From Paludisphaera borealis (GTDB lineage Bacteria > Planctomycetota > Planctomycetia > Isosphaerales > Isosphaeraceae): 64,000 nucleotides of DNA. Of the stretch, positions 21,671 through 30,802 are shown one piece after another. The notes under the pieces are model-generated. The model ran no database searches. It worked only from the letters and a program-made list of their open reading frames with translations, and was not told where the DNA came from. The DNA lies in contig NZ_CP019082.1 in the NCBI RefSeq assembly GCF_001956985.1, positions 4,278,001 through 4,342,000 on the forward strand, written 5' to 3'. The position numbers were made by a program, and so were the translations under genes. Within the stretch, counting starts at the first letter, position 1. Each line of letters opens with the position of its first letter.

Positions 21671-22614
21671 CCCCGGCGATTGGGTTCGTTCGCGCCAAAA
21701 TCCGACCGCCGAGCCGGGCCGGCGATTGGGTTCGTTCGCGCCGAAATCCAGTCTCCGACGCTCGATCTTCGGGCTTCCGCGCCTCGCCTGCGATTGGGTT
21801 CGTTCGCGCCGGCCCGGCGAGCGGCGTGTGCGTTCTAACTCGCGATGAAGTAAGTCTTTAGGATCGCCTCGGGAATTGGCTTCGCTCGCTCGTTTTCGGC
21901 GTCGATCCTCCCTTCTCCCCCGGGACAAAGTGTCCGGAGCGGCCGGATGAGGGTCCGCGCGCTTTGATGTGCAGGCGGAAACGTCACTCCCGAAATTGGC
22001 TTCGCTCGTCCGCCTTTCGTCCTGCTTTCGGCTTCGATCCCGCACTCGTCGGTCGCCGAAATTGGCTTCGTTCGGTCACTTTTCACCGACCTTCGCCGAA
22101 GCCCTCCGCGCTCGCCTCCCCGCCCGCGCGGCGCATCGCGCGCATTCCGATGAACGCGCGAAATCGTGTTGATCACCACGACCGACATGCCAAAGAGCCT
22201 CGTGCGCATCGCTCCAACTTAAGTGTTGATCACGCCGCCCGTTTTGTTCGACGCTTCGCCGATTTCGGCGAGGATTTCCGACGTCCGCCGTCGACTCGCG
22301 TCGCCCCATCGGCGACCACGGGGACGACCGAGGGAACCATCCGGAAGACCCTTACCACGGAGGACAGGAGGGTCACGGAGGTAAGAGGACGAAGAAGGTT
22401 CGGGCTGCTTCTCACTTGCAGTGCGGAGGGTCACGGAGCAGAAGACGAACTCGCCGGCCGCTTGACCGCGACGTCGTCCATTGCATCCGCTTGATTCCGA
22501 GATTGGCTCCCCCTCCGTGGTGAATCTTTCCGGATACCGGCGGGTGGGACGGGTACGGCCTCGAACCCGTGGGCGCTGGCCGCAACGGGTTGACGATCGG
22601 CTTCGGCAGGCCCG
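21671..22614. repeat. Repeat-filled 0.9-kb spacer with six copies of a 14-bp core
   Basis: No gene is visible. The core ATTGGSTTCGYTCG occurs six times on the plus strand at 21679, 21725, 21793, 21875, 21995 and 22061, at irregular spacing of 46-120 bases. The first three copies read ATTGGGTTCGTTCG and sit in an identical 20-mer CGATTGGGTTCGTTCGCGCC; the last three read ATTGGCTTCG. A BIME-like unit lies at 21909-21961, and pieces of the CACGGAGG inverted repeat at 22354-22381 and 22511-22523. Several short frames cross it, but none has a ribosome site or family similarity. Confidence 0.8.
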
Positions 22615-23871
22615 TCAGCTTTCGTCGAGGCCGTTCCGCTCCGCCTGGATCTCCGCGAGTCGTTCGGCGGCCTTCGCATGAGAGGGGGCGATCTTCAACG
22701 CTTGTTCCAATTGGGCGACGGCCCGCTCCTCCTCGCCGTCGACGCAGAGCAAGACGTCGCCGAGGCGATAATGGGACTCCGCATCATCAGGATCGATGGC
22801 CACGGCGCGGGCGAAGAGTTCGACGGCTCGTCCGATGTTCGCCTCGCCCTCGGGGTCGGGGCGCCTCACCAGGCAGCGCGCGTAGTCTCGGATGGTCATG
22901 ACGCATCGGTCGTTCTTTTTGAGGGCTTTCAGGAAGAGGGCTTCCGCCTCGTCGAAACAGCCCCAGTCCGCCAGGGAGTCCGCATACACCGCCATCGACA
23001 GCGGATGATACGAGTCGATGAGCATCGCCCGCTCGAAGCAGCGGCGGGCCTCGGCCTCGCGGCCTTCTCTCGCAAGGGCCATCGCGAGGAACAGGTTCGC
23101 GTCCTCCAGCGTCGGGTCGAGGCGGACCGCCTCGCTCAGGATCTCGATCGATCCGACCGTGGATTGAGCCGTCCCCTTGCCGGCGTAGGTGAGCGCGCCG
23201 AGGCGCTCAAGGGCCGGCGCGTGGCCCGGGTATCGTTCAACGGCCCGAGTAAAGAGCAGGGCGGCCTCCTCGTACTGCTCCGACTCCTCGCACAGCAGCC
23301 CCTTCTTGTAGTCGCCGTGCGAGGTCTTCCAGCCGTGATTCAGGGCTTCCAGCTCTTCGGGCGTGGGGGGACCGTGGACCGGGTCGGGATGGTCGAACGG
23401 CTGGGACCAGAGCGTCCGACACCAGTACTCGGCGAAATCCTGGGCGCGGGTTTCGTCGGCGAACTTCCGGCGAATGCTCTTCGCCTTCTCGTCGACGATC
23501 TGGAGGTGGCCTAGCTCGTGGAGGAAGACGTCGTAGAGCATGAACCGGCGCACGGCGAGGCTGGGCCACTGACAACCGCGGACCGCGCCGAACTGGGCGG
23601 GCGACTGGCTCCGCCGCAAGAAGGCCGCGAGACTGATTCGTTGAGGAAGCGAGCAGAGCGCGATCTCGTCTCTTCCCTGTCTCACGTAACCGAGGCAACG
23701 CCTGCCCCTGGCCCGGTCGTTGAAGTGAACCCCCTTGACTCGCTCCCACAACCGACCTGGAAGGCGGTCGAGGACGACCCGGACGTCGGCCTCCGTGACG
23801 AAGTGCCGCCGACGTCCTCGTAAGAATTGATGACGTGGCGACGGACGGCAAGTGAAGGTGAGCTGTCTCAT
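22615..23871 (-). CDS. Zinc-metallopeptidase-like domain fused to TPR repeats
   Basis: A 418-residue protein without a signal peptide. Residues about 1-160 contain H118-E-L-G-H122, a zincin HExxH motif inside a helix (FMLYDVFLHELGHLQIVD), followed 18 residues later by ADETRAQDFAEYW, which could supply the third Glu ligand. Residues about 185-418 are tandem TPR units (EQYEEAALLFTRAVERYPGH, EAEARRCFERAMLIDSYHP, DEAEALFLKALKKNDR, GRAVELFARAVAIDPDDA, RAVAQLEQALKIAPSHA). The combination suggests a cytoplasmic peptidase or minimal gluzincin with a protein-binding scaffold; activity is unproven. The start has only a weak AAGGG site. It is followed 118 bases away by an unrelated secreted protein on the same strand. 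Confidence 0.75.
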   Translation of the reverse strand: MRQLTFTCRPSPRHQFLRGRRRHFVTEADVRVVLDRLPGRLWERVKGVHFNDRARGRRCLGYVRQGRDEIALCSLPQRISLAAFLRRSQSPAQFGAVRGCQWPSLAVRRFMLYDVFLHELGHLQIVDEKAKSIRRKFADETRAQDFAEYWCRTLWSQPFDHPDPVHGPPTPEELEALNHGWKTSHGDYKKGLLCEESEQYEEAALLFTRAVERYPGHAPALERLGALTYAGKGTAQSTVGSIEILSEAVRLDPTLEDANLFLAMALAREGREAEARRCFERAMLIDSYHPLSMAVYADSLADWGCFDEAEALFLKALKKNDRCVMTIRDYARCLVRRPDPEGEANIGRAVELFARAVAIDPDDAESHYRLGDVLLCVDGEEERAVAQLEQALKIAPSHAKAAERLAEIQAERNGLDES

Positions 23872-23989
23872 GGGGTTGGTCTCGGCCCTTTCGATTGAGA
23901 GTGAGACAGTTCGATCGTCGCCGAGGTTCGGAGCCTCGGATGAATGACCAACCTCGGTGATGGTGAGCCCCCAGGAGCATCACCGGCCC

Positions 23990-24775
23990 CTACCTCCTCG
24001 ACTTGCCCTTCTTTCGGGACACGGTGGACGTGTTCTTACCCAGGATCATCCGTTCGGCTTTCTCCAGGGACTTCACCACGCTCGTGAACTCGGTTGAAGG
24101 GCCGAGCTTGAGGGTGCCCAGCTTGTCTTTCTCCAACGTCTGGAGCGCGGCTTTCACCGACGCGTCGGAGCCCAGCTCGGCGTACCGCTTCGAGACCGCG
24201 TCGACGGACTTCCTCAGTTCCGTCAGAACCGCCTTCGCCGCCTCAAGACTCTGTTTGCCCTGAGCATCCAGGGTCTTCTTGTCCGTTCCCGCGTCGGCTT
24301 TGAAGGCTTTTTGCGTCGAGGTGATCTCGGCCAGGTTCATGCGGATCATGTTGCGCTGCGAGATCAACTGAGAGACGAACGCCCCCTGGCCGAAGCCGCC
24401 TTGTCGATTGCCCCCCTGGCCGAAGCCGGCCGCGCCGCCGCCTTGCCGGATTCCTTGTTCGTTGATCTGCTGGTTCATCTCGTCGAGCTTTGCTTGCAAC
24501 TCGACGCGGCGCTCCTCCAGTTGCGCCAGATCCCGCGTGGACAGCTCGGCTTCCTTCATGCGGTCGGCGGTCGCGAGGTGATCGGTCAGCACGGCTCGGG
24601 CCTCCTTCCACTTCTCCAGGACGGGCTTCTCCGCGTCGATCACGAAGAAGCGTCCCGACCTGGCGAGACCCTTTTCCTTCAGGCCGGCGATGGCCGGCGA
24701 ATCGGCTGCCTGGGACGGCGCCGGCGAGAAGACGACGAGCGGCAGAGTCAACACGACGTGGCAAATGCGATGCAC
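23990..24775 (-). CDS. Secreted coiled-coil protein, function unknown
   Basis: A 261-residue protein with a signal peptide (MHRICHVVLTLPLVVFSPAP, cleavage near SQAA). The mature part is almost entirely charged helix: LAQLEERRVELQAKLDEMNQ and a later LGTLKLGPSTEFTSVVKSLE. A Gly/Gln/Phe-rich insert (residues about 112-135, GFGQGGNRQGGFGQG) sits in the middle. The C-terminus is basic (SRKKGKSRR). It is not assignable to a named family from sequence alone. The next gene upstream on this strand is a degraded remnant, so it is probably monocistronic. Confidence 0.75.
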   Translation of the reverse strand: MHRICHVVLTLPLVVFSPAPSQAADSPAIAGLKEKGLARSGRFFVIDAEKPVLEKWKEARAVLTDHLATADRMKEAELSTRDLAQLEERRVELQAKLDEMNQQINEQGIRQGGGAAGFGQGGNRQGGFGQGAFVSQLISQRNMIRMNLAEITSTQKAFKADAGTDKKTLDAQGKQSLEAAKAVLTELRKSVDAVSKRYAELGSDASVKAALQTLEKDKLGTLKLGPSTEFTSVVKSLEKAERMILGKNTSTVSRKKGKSRR

Positions 24776-24821
24776 CGCTGCCTCCTTGTCCGGGACGTGT
24801 GAGTAGGGCGAAGTGGTCGAT

Positions 24822-25021
24822 CTACTCTAGGCAACGTAAGAATTCAGAGATTGCGCGCCCGATTTTTCGAGATTCCTCCGCCGACATCCCCACATTCGCT
24901 CGGGTCAGATGGCGATGTGCCGCACCTTGATCCGATGCCTTGCGACGTGCGGCTTTCCACCGCGGCGCCCGGCCCGGATCGCAATCTGTTCGCCGATGAT
25001 GGGGATGGTCGTCGTTTCCAT
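24822..25021 (-). pseudogene. Degraded DUF433 gene
   Basis: From ATG 25021 the frame reads METTTIPIIGEQIAIRAGRR, then GGKPHVARHRIKVRHIAI, resembling the GGKP-x-IAGTRI-x-VxDI lead of DUF433 proteins (often antitoxins). It hits TGA at 24905-24907, where a Trp codon is expected (family pattern WHERMGMS). Continuing through the stop gives PERM, and a different frame then gives GMSAEE, and a third ISKNRARNL, so at least one nonsense change and two frameshifts are needed. No toxin partner is visible. I am confident that something DUF433-like is decaying here but not about its exact limits. The remaining 24776-25164 bases hold no other gene. Confidence 0.5.
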
Positions 25022-25164
25022 GGTCGGTTCTCAATGTTCGCGTCGTACAATTGTCGGTATGATTCCCTTCAAGGCGAATGGGATCAAGAGAACCGCCTGC
25101 ACGCGGCACCGGACTTCGGTCCTCGCGTTGACCCAATCCGGAGAGGGGCAGGGGAGCAACCGAG

Positions 25165-26514
25165 ATGACGCGTACCGCGGACCTTCGGCGCAGTTTTCCG
25201 ACGTTCTGGTTGATGACCGCGCCCTTCCGTTGGTTCTTGGGGAGCAAGTGGCGGGTTTTGGGCGCGGTCGTGGCGGTGCTGGCCATGGCGGCGGCCCCGC
25301 CGCTGTGGTGGGCGACGCAGCTCGTGGGTCTGCCCGACGTCGGCGACCCGTTCGACGTCGAGGCGTTCCAGACGGAGACGATCCCCGACGATCAGAACGC
25401 CTTCGTGCTCTACCGGCAGGCGGAGGCCCTGTTCAAGCTGCGGAAGTCGTCGCCCGACACGTCGACGAAGGTGCTGCTCGATCCTCTGTCGCGGTGGTCG
25501 ACGACCGTCCCCGAGAACCGCCGGTGGGCCGAAGTGAATCGTGACGCCCTGGCGCTGTATCGCCGGGGGGCCGATCGACCCGACGCGCTCGACTCGTCGC
25601 TCATGACCTCGGGCGGGGGCCCGGAACTCGACGCCTTCCGGGCGTTCCAACTTCTGGCCTTTCTGGAGGCGTCGCGGCTGGAAGAGCAGGGCGACATGGC
25701 CGGCGCCTGGGGCTGGTATCGCGCGAACCTCCGCATGGTCCACCACGTCGGTTCGCGCGGCACGCTTCTCCGGCGGAGCTACGCCCAGTCGTGGCACGTT
25801 AGTCTTCGCAAGCGGGCGGCCGCCTGGGCCGCTGACGCGCGCACGACCCCCGCGCAACTGCGCCAGGCGCTCGACGACGTGCGCGCATGCGAGGCGATCA
25901 CCCCGTCGGAGTCGTATACGCTCAAGGCGGAATATCTTAACGTCATCAAGGATCAGCCCGCATGGAGGCGACGGAGCTTTTGGAAGCCGCCCTGGTGGGA
26001 GAAAGCGTTCCCGATGCTCGCGTCCCACCTGATCCCGGAACAGAGAACGGCGATCGCCGACGCCTGGAGCCTCTGGCGGCGCGACTCCGAGCGGTGCCGG
26101 CGATTGGTCGGGCTGGTTACGGCGAACCGGTTGGCGTTCTACGACCTGCCGCCGGATCGACGGCCGATCCCCGATCCCGGCGTCTCGTTCTGCGATCTTT
26201 ATGCGTTCGGGCCCGAGGCCCCCGCCAAGGCGCGCGCCCTTGCGCCCGAGGCGATCGGCCATTGGCTCGATTCGACCGACCGTTCCCTTGGGGCGATCGA
26301 CTTCTTGGACTGGTCGCCCCAGCGAATCAAAGAGGTCGCGAGCCACCGCGAGTTGGTGCTCCTGCTGGCGACGCAGCTCTACCGTCGCGACCATGGGGCC
26401 GATCCGCCGAAGCCCGAGGCGCTCGTCGGTCCCTACCTCAATAGCCTGCCGCCGGCATACCCGGATGAGGGGAGGAACGAGTCGCTCCCCCTGGACGCGC
26501 CGGTGATCGATTGA
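25165..26514 (+). CDS. Membrane-anchored protein of unknown function
   Basis: A 449-residue protein with a short cytoplasmic lead, one membrane helix at about residues 30-48 (RVLGAVVAVLAMAAAPPLWW) and a large outer domain. The outer part is helical and Trp-rich, with QNAFVLYRQAEALFKL, LDAFRAFQLLAFLEASRLEE and AAAWAADARTTPAQLRQALD. The last 60 residues (LATQLYRRDHGADPPKPEALVGPYLNSLPPAYPD) resemble the C-terminal piece often seen in planctomycete membrane proteins that ends in a PEALVGxYL-x-LPxDP pattern. No enzymatic motif is recognisable. The start has GGGAG 10 bases upstream. It is monocistronic. Confidence 0.8.
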   Translation: MTRTADLRRSFPTFWLMTAPFRWFLGSKWRVLGAVVAVLAMAAAPPLWWATQLVGLPDVGDPFDVEAFQTETIPDDQNAFVLYRQAEALFKLRKSSPDTSTKVLLDPLSRWSTTVPENRRWAEVNRDALALYRRGADRPDALDSSLMTSGGGPELDAFRAFQLLAFLEASRLEEQGDMAGAWGWYRANLRMVHHVGSRGTLLRRSYAQSWHVSLRKRAAAWAADARTTPAQLRQALDDVRACEAITPSESYTLKAEYLNVIKDQPAWRRRSFWKPPWWEKAFPMLASHLIPEQRTAIADAWSLWRRDSERCRRLVGLVTANRLAFYDLPPDRRPIPDPGVSFCDLYAFGPEAPAKARALAPEAIGHWLDSTDRSLGAIDFLDWSPQRIKEVASHRELVLLLATQLYRRDHGADPPKPEALVGPYLNSLPPAYPDEGRNESLPLDAPVID

Positions 26515-26726
26515 GCGCCGCGCGAGGTCTCTGGTGGAGCGCGCTGGGCGAGGCCTGAAACCTTCGCTTTCCTGCATTTCTTCGCGCTTTTTCATTCACG
26601 TCCTATGCTCTATGTGAGAGTCGTGCCGCCAGGCGCGTCCCGGTCGGCCGGACGAGGCGATCCCAGGGTGATCGCTTGGGAGATTCCGGTGCGCGCAGAG
26701 TTTCGAAAACGAAGGAAAGGCGATCC

Positions 26727-29666
26727 ATGAAGGCACTCCGTTGTGCGATTCGGTTCCAGTCGGCGTTCGCGAAGAAGGTTGCGGGTTCCCGGCGTCGGGG
26801 TTCGGCTGGTTCGAGGCCCCGAATCGTGGAAGTCCTGGAAGACCGGCAGCTTATGGCGACCTTCACGGTGACGAACCTCGGCGACTCCGGAACGGGCTCG
26901 CTGAGGCAGGCGATCATCGCCGCCAATGCGCAGCCGGGCCCCGACACGATCGACTTCGGCGTCGCCGGCGTGATCCGGGTCGGTCGGACGTCCCTGCCTT
27001 CGATCACCGACAGCGTGGCGATCAACGGCGGCTCGGCCCCGACGTTCGCGGGGGCGCCGGTCGTGACCGTCGATTTCCACGGCACGAAGGGCTTCAACTT
27101 CGCGAACGGCGCCGACGGATCGAGCCTCAGCTCGCTCTCGTTGGTGAGCGCCGGGAACGCGGGCGTCACGCTGAACGCCTCGCACGTCACGGTGCAAGGG
27201 AACTATATCGGCCTTCGCGCCGACGGGTCGTCGGTGGCCGGCAACCGCGGCGACGGCATTCAGATCAACGCGTCGTCGCACGACAACCTGATCGGCCGCT
27301 CCGACCCGGTGTCGAGCATCAGCTATTACAACGCGAGCGCCGTGAGCATGCAGCCGGTCTCGGGCTGGCAGGGGCTCCGCGGTACCAGCGTGAGCGGCCA
27401 GTACCTCATCGCCGGCACGTCGTCCGCCAACGGCTTGCTGTACGTGGGGCCGATCACGGGCGTCGGGGGGGCGAGCTTCTCCGTCAACTACCCCGGCGCC
27501 ACCTCCACGAGCGTCTACGGCCCCGACGACCTCGGCAACGGCGTCGTCCGGCTGGTCGGCAGCTACAAGACCGGCGACGACATGGTCAACGGCTTCCTCT
27601 ACGAAGGGACGACCGCCGGCCTCTCGAACGCCGCCAATTACCGGACGATCGACTACCCCGGCGCGAAATTCAATTACGTCCACAGCACCATGGGCGGCCT
27701 CGCGGTCGGCAACGCCGACGGTCCCGAGGGGAACCTGCCCATCGGCACGGGCCACGCGTTCATGTACGACGTCGTTCATAACACCTTCCTGCCGGACATC
27801 GTTTATCCGGGATCGACGAGCACAACGGCTTACGGCATCTGGTACAACGGCGGCACGAGCTACACCATCGTCGGCGGCTACACCACACTCGCCCCGGGCG
27901 GCGGCGTTGGGCACGGCTACATCGTCGATTACGACTCCGCGACCGGTCAGTACACCAACTGGACGTCGCTCGACTACCCGAACGGGGCGGCTGGGAAAAC
28001 TTACGAGACCCACTTCGAGGGGATCAGCAGCGTCGAGAAGGGCGTTTACACGCTCGCCGCCGACTCGATCCAGACCGGATCGAGCAACACGACTCAAGGC
28101 TCGCTGGTGACGATCCGGCGCAACACCGACGGCAGCTTCGGCCCCAATTCCTGGGTCGACCTGAACTTCCCCGGCGTCAACGGGTGGACCAGCAACGACG
28201 CGGTGATGGGCAACCAGGCGGTCGGGATCGTGATCGGCGACACCGGCGAATTCTCGTACCAGGCGACGGTGAACACGGAATTCCAGCTCTCCAACGTGAT
28301 CAGCGGCAACTGCGGCAACGGCATCGGGATCTACGGGTCCAACGACAACCGGATCGCAATGAACAACATCGGGACCAACGCCGCCGGCACGCTCGCTCGG
28401 GCCAACGCGAAGAACGGGATCCTCGTCACCAACGGCGCGGCCCGTAATCTCATCGGGGGTCAGGCGACGAACGGCAACGATCCCACGGCGGGCGTGTTCT
28501 CCCGACCTCCCCAGGGGAACCTGATCTCGGGCAATCGCGGCAACGGCGTGCTCATCAACAAGGGCGCCACGCAGAATACGCTGAGCGGGAATTTCGTCGG
28601 CACCACGGCGTCGGGCAATTTGGCGCTGGGCAACGGTCAGGACGGCGTGGCGATCGACGGCGCCAACGGCAATCAACTGATCGGCTGCACGTTCCAGCAA
28701 GATCCGTTTGTGTTTTACAACGTGATCAGCGGAAATCGCGGCAACGGACTGCGGATCAACAACTCCAACGATACGACGGTGCAGGCCAATTTCCTGGGCG
28801 TGGGCGCGAACAACGCCTCGGTCGTGGCCAACGGCGGCGACGGTTTGCTGATTTCGGGGTCTTCCAGGAACACGCAGGTCGGCGGGGTGATCCCGCTGGG
28901 CAATGTGATTTCGGGGAACAACCGCAACGGCATCGAGGTGCGCGACAAGGCCAGCGGGTTCGTCTCGTTCAACACCTTCGCCGGCGTCTTCGCCTTCGGC
29001 TCGGCGGCGCCGAACCGGCAGGACGGCATCCTGATCACCTCGACCGGCGGGAACAACGTGATCCGCACCTGCATCGTCTCGGGCAACCTCGGCGACGGCA
29101 TCGAGATCGGCGGCAACGCCACCGGCGTGCAGGTGACCGAGACCGCGGTCGGCACCAACACCAAGATCCAGTACGCCATTCCGAACGGCGGAAGCGGGAT
29201 CAAGATCTCCGGCCGCGCCCACGGCAACTCGATCGGCGGCTTCCAGCCCTCCATCGAACCGCAGGTGACGATCTCGTCGAATCGCCGGTACGGCGTCGAG
29301 ATCGTCGGCTCGGCCTACGACAACGCCATCTTCCACACGTACATCGGAACGAATTCCAACGGCACGGCCGCCCTGGGCAACGACCTCGGCGGCATCCTGC
29401 TCGGCGCCGGCACGCGGTCTACGACCGTCGGCGGCTTTTCGGCCCCGTATCAGAACAAGATCCTCAACAGCGGCGGCAACGGCGTGACGATCCAGTCGTC
29501 CAAGAGCAACCTCGTCCAGGGGAACCAGATCTCCGGCAGCCAGGGTTGGGGCCTCTTCGCCCAAGGTGTGTGCACCGCAACCGTGGTGAACGGAAACGTG
29601 ATCCAGACCAACGCCCTGGGGAACGTCAACCTGACGAACTCCAAGGGCGTCGTGTACACGTCGTAG
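26727..29666 (+). CDS. Surface/secreted right-handed beta-helix protein with inserted repeat domain and LEDR signature
   Basis: A 979-residue exported protein. Residues 34-44 (VEVLEDRQLMA) are the planctomycete N-terminal LEPR-like signature after a basic lead. TFTVTNLGDSGTGSLRQAI (45-63) matches the segment that follows CSLREA-type leaders. Parallel beta-helix rungs (NVISGNCGNGIGIYGS, NLISGNRGNGVLINKG and many more Asn/Gly-rich turns) run from about 515 to the end. Between about 192 and 512 the helix is interrupted by five roughly 55-residue units, each with a YPG-like turn near residues 254, 308, 358, 415 and 478. ATG 26727 has GGAAAGG upstream. Beta-helix proteins of this type bind or cleave polysaccharide; no lyase residues are identifiable. 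Confidence 0.85.
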   Translation: MKALRCAIRFQSAFAKKVAGSRRRGSAGSRPRIVEVLEDRQLMATFTVTNLGDSGTGSLRQAIIAANAQPGPDTIDFGVAGVIRVGRTSLPSITDSVAINGGSAPTFAGAPVVTVDFHGTKGFNFANGADGSSLSSLSLVSAGNAGVTLNASHVTVQGNYIGLRADGSSVAGNRGDGIQINASSHDNLIGRSDPVSSISYYNASAVSMQPVSGWQGLRGTSVSGQYLIAGTSSANGLLYVGPITGVGGASFSVNYPGATSTSVYGPDDLGNGVVRLVGSYKTGDDMVNGFLYEGTTAGLSNAANYRTIDYPGAKFNYVHSTMGGLAVGNADGPEGNLPIGTGHAFMYDVVHNTFLPDIVYPGSTSTTAYGIWYNGGTSYTIVGGYTTLAPGGGVGHGYIVDYDSATGQYTNWTSLDYPNGAAGKTYETHFEGISSVEKGVYTLAADSIQTGSSNTTQGSLVTIRRNTDGSFGPNSWVDLNFPGVNGWTSNDAVMGNQAVGIVIGDTGEFSYQATVNTEFQLSNVISGNCGNGIGIYGSNDNRIAMNNIGTNAAGTLARANAKNGILVTNGAARNLIGGQATNGNDPTAGVFSRPPQGNLISGNRGNGVLINKGATQNTLSGNFVGTTASGNLALGNGQDGVAIDGANGNQLIGCTFQQDPFVFYNVISGNRGNGLRINNSNDTTVQANFLGVGANNASVVANGGDGLLISGSSRNTQVGGVIPLGNVISGNNRNGIEVRDKASGFVSFNTFAGVFAFGSAAPNRQDGILITSTGGNNVIRTCIVSGNLGDGIEIGGNATGVQVTETAVGTNTKIQYAIPNGGSGIKISGRAHGNSIGGFQPSIEPQVTISSNRRYGVEIVGSAYDNAIFHTYIGTNSNGTAALGNDLGGILLGAGTRSTTVGGFSAPYQNKILNSGGNGVTIQSSKSNLVQGNQISGSQGWGLFAQGVCTATVVNGNVIQTNALGNVNLTNSKGVVYTS

Positions 29667-29700
29667 TTTAGCGAGTCCGAACTTCGCGACGAAATTACCG

Positions 29701-29737
29701 GGCGGCGCGGGTTCGGCCTGAATCCGCGCCGCCTTTT
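29701..29737 (+). terminator. Rho-independent terminator of the beta-helix gene
   Basis: A perfect 10-bp GC stem (GGCGGCGCGG / CCGCGCCGCC) with a 13-base loop is followed directly by TTTTCGTTT, 35 bases after the stop at 29666. This is the clearest intrinsic terminator in the window. Confidence 0.9.
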
Positions 29738-29769
29738 CGTTTGTCATGCGGCCTCGCGGCGGGCGATGG

Positions 29770-30438
29770 TCACGATCGCGGACGCCGCCTCATGTAGCCT
29801 GCGATCCCGGCGACCCCGAGGGCGAGCATCGAGAGACTGGCCGGTTCGGGTACGACGTTCAGCGTCGTCACGACGCGGTTCGAACTCGTGCCGACCGGCG
29901 AGCCGACCGGGATGCCGAGCGACGCCAGCACGCCGTTCGGGTCCTCCTTGACGAAGATCGTGACCCCGTCGTTCGGACGGGCCGGATCGCCGAATACGGT
30001 GTTGCTCGGGAACGGGAGGCTCGCGACGGTCGTCTCGAAGATGGAGTTGGTTTTCGTCTCGAAGATGACGCCGTCCAGCGGGCCGCTGGTGATCTTCAGC
30101 TCGAACAGCAGCGAGAAATGGATCGTGTAGCTTCCGCCGTTGTCCGTGATCGTGCCGGTGGTCGCCGTGTTGTAGAGGTCGTAGGTCGCGGTCCCGAGCG
30201 GCGTCACGAAGTCGGAACCGTGGAAGGCGGAAACGACGTTCGCGAACCCGGTCGTCAGGTCGAGCGTGAACTGCTGGGGGCCCGCGGCGTTCAGGGTGAT
30301 CGACCCGTTGGGCACCAGGTCGGAGGTGATCGTCTGGACCGCCGTGCTCTGCGTTTCGAAGACGACGATGCTCGCGTCCGCGGCGGGCGCGAGCAAGAAC
30401 AAGCCGAGCAGCGTGAAGCATAACCGGTGTGGGCGCAT
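29770..30438 (-). CDS. PEP-CTERM sorting domain protein
   Basis: A 222-residue exported protein with a signal peptide (LCFTLLGLFLLAPAADAS) and a beta-rich middle. The C-terminus is a full PEP-CTERM tag: VPEP at about residue 195, a hydrophobic helix (LSMLALGVAGIAGYM) and RRRPRS. Such proteins are cut and anchored or released by an exosortase, which is not in this window. The middle contains repeated FETQSTAVQTI / FETKTNSIFETTV stretches that suggest an internal beta-sheet repeat. The start has GAGGAG 6 bases upstream. It converges with the beta-helix gene, whose terminator lies between them, and diverges from the molybdenum hydroxylase operon. Confidence 0.88.
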   Translation of the reverse strand: MRPHRLCFTLLGLFLLAPAADASIVVFETQSTAVQTITSDLVPNGSITLNAAGPQQFTLDLTTGFANVVSAFHGSDFVTPLGTATYDLYNTATTGTITDNGGSYTIHFSLLFELKITSGPLDGVIFETKTNSIFETTVASLPFPSNTVFGDPARPNDGVTIFVKEDPNGVLASLGIPVGSPVGTSSNRVVTTLNVVPEPASLSMLALGVAGIAGYMRRRPRS

Positions 30439-30802
30439 CGCATACTCCTCGATTCAGAAATGATCGATATCGTCTCACTAAGTCCTTGAGAGAGAATGAC
30501 GCATCCGGTCGGACGGCGCTCGTCGGGCACCGGAATGCGGACAAGCATAGAGGTTTGTGAGGAGTGAGTCAACAAACCATTCAAAACCGATGCAGGGGCG
30601 TCGGGTCGACATTGAAACCGTCATGACGCCCGGCCTCAAGTGGAAGCTGATGCGCATCGTCCCGCTCCCCACGTTCCGATCGACCGGAAGGCCGGCTTCG
30701 CGCCCCGATTTCGGATCAACGCGATGACGTCCTTGACCGCCCCGCGCGGGACGGTCAGAGTGAACGAAACGGCTGGCTCGAAGGGATCGGGAGGGCGATT
30801 CG
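30439..30802. other. Divergent spacer, no gene seen
   Basis: 364 bases lie between the PEP-CTERM gene and the molybdenum hydroxylase operon, which are transcribed apart. Promoters for both must be here. I see no strong consensus boxes, hairpins or small genes. Confidence 0.45.

Noticed and set aside
21835-22681. Several short open frames in the repeat-filled spacer
   Set aside because: They mostly consist of translated repeat units and lack ribosome sites or similarity to any family.
26610-29747. 1045-codon minus-strand open frame across the beta-helix gene
   Set aside because: The plus frame has a signature, repeats and terminator; the minus frame is a high-GC shadow.
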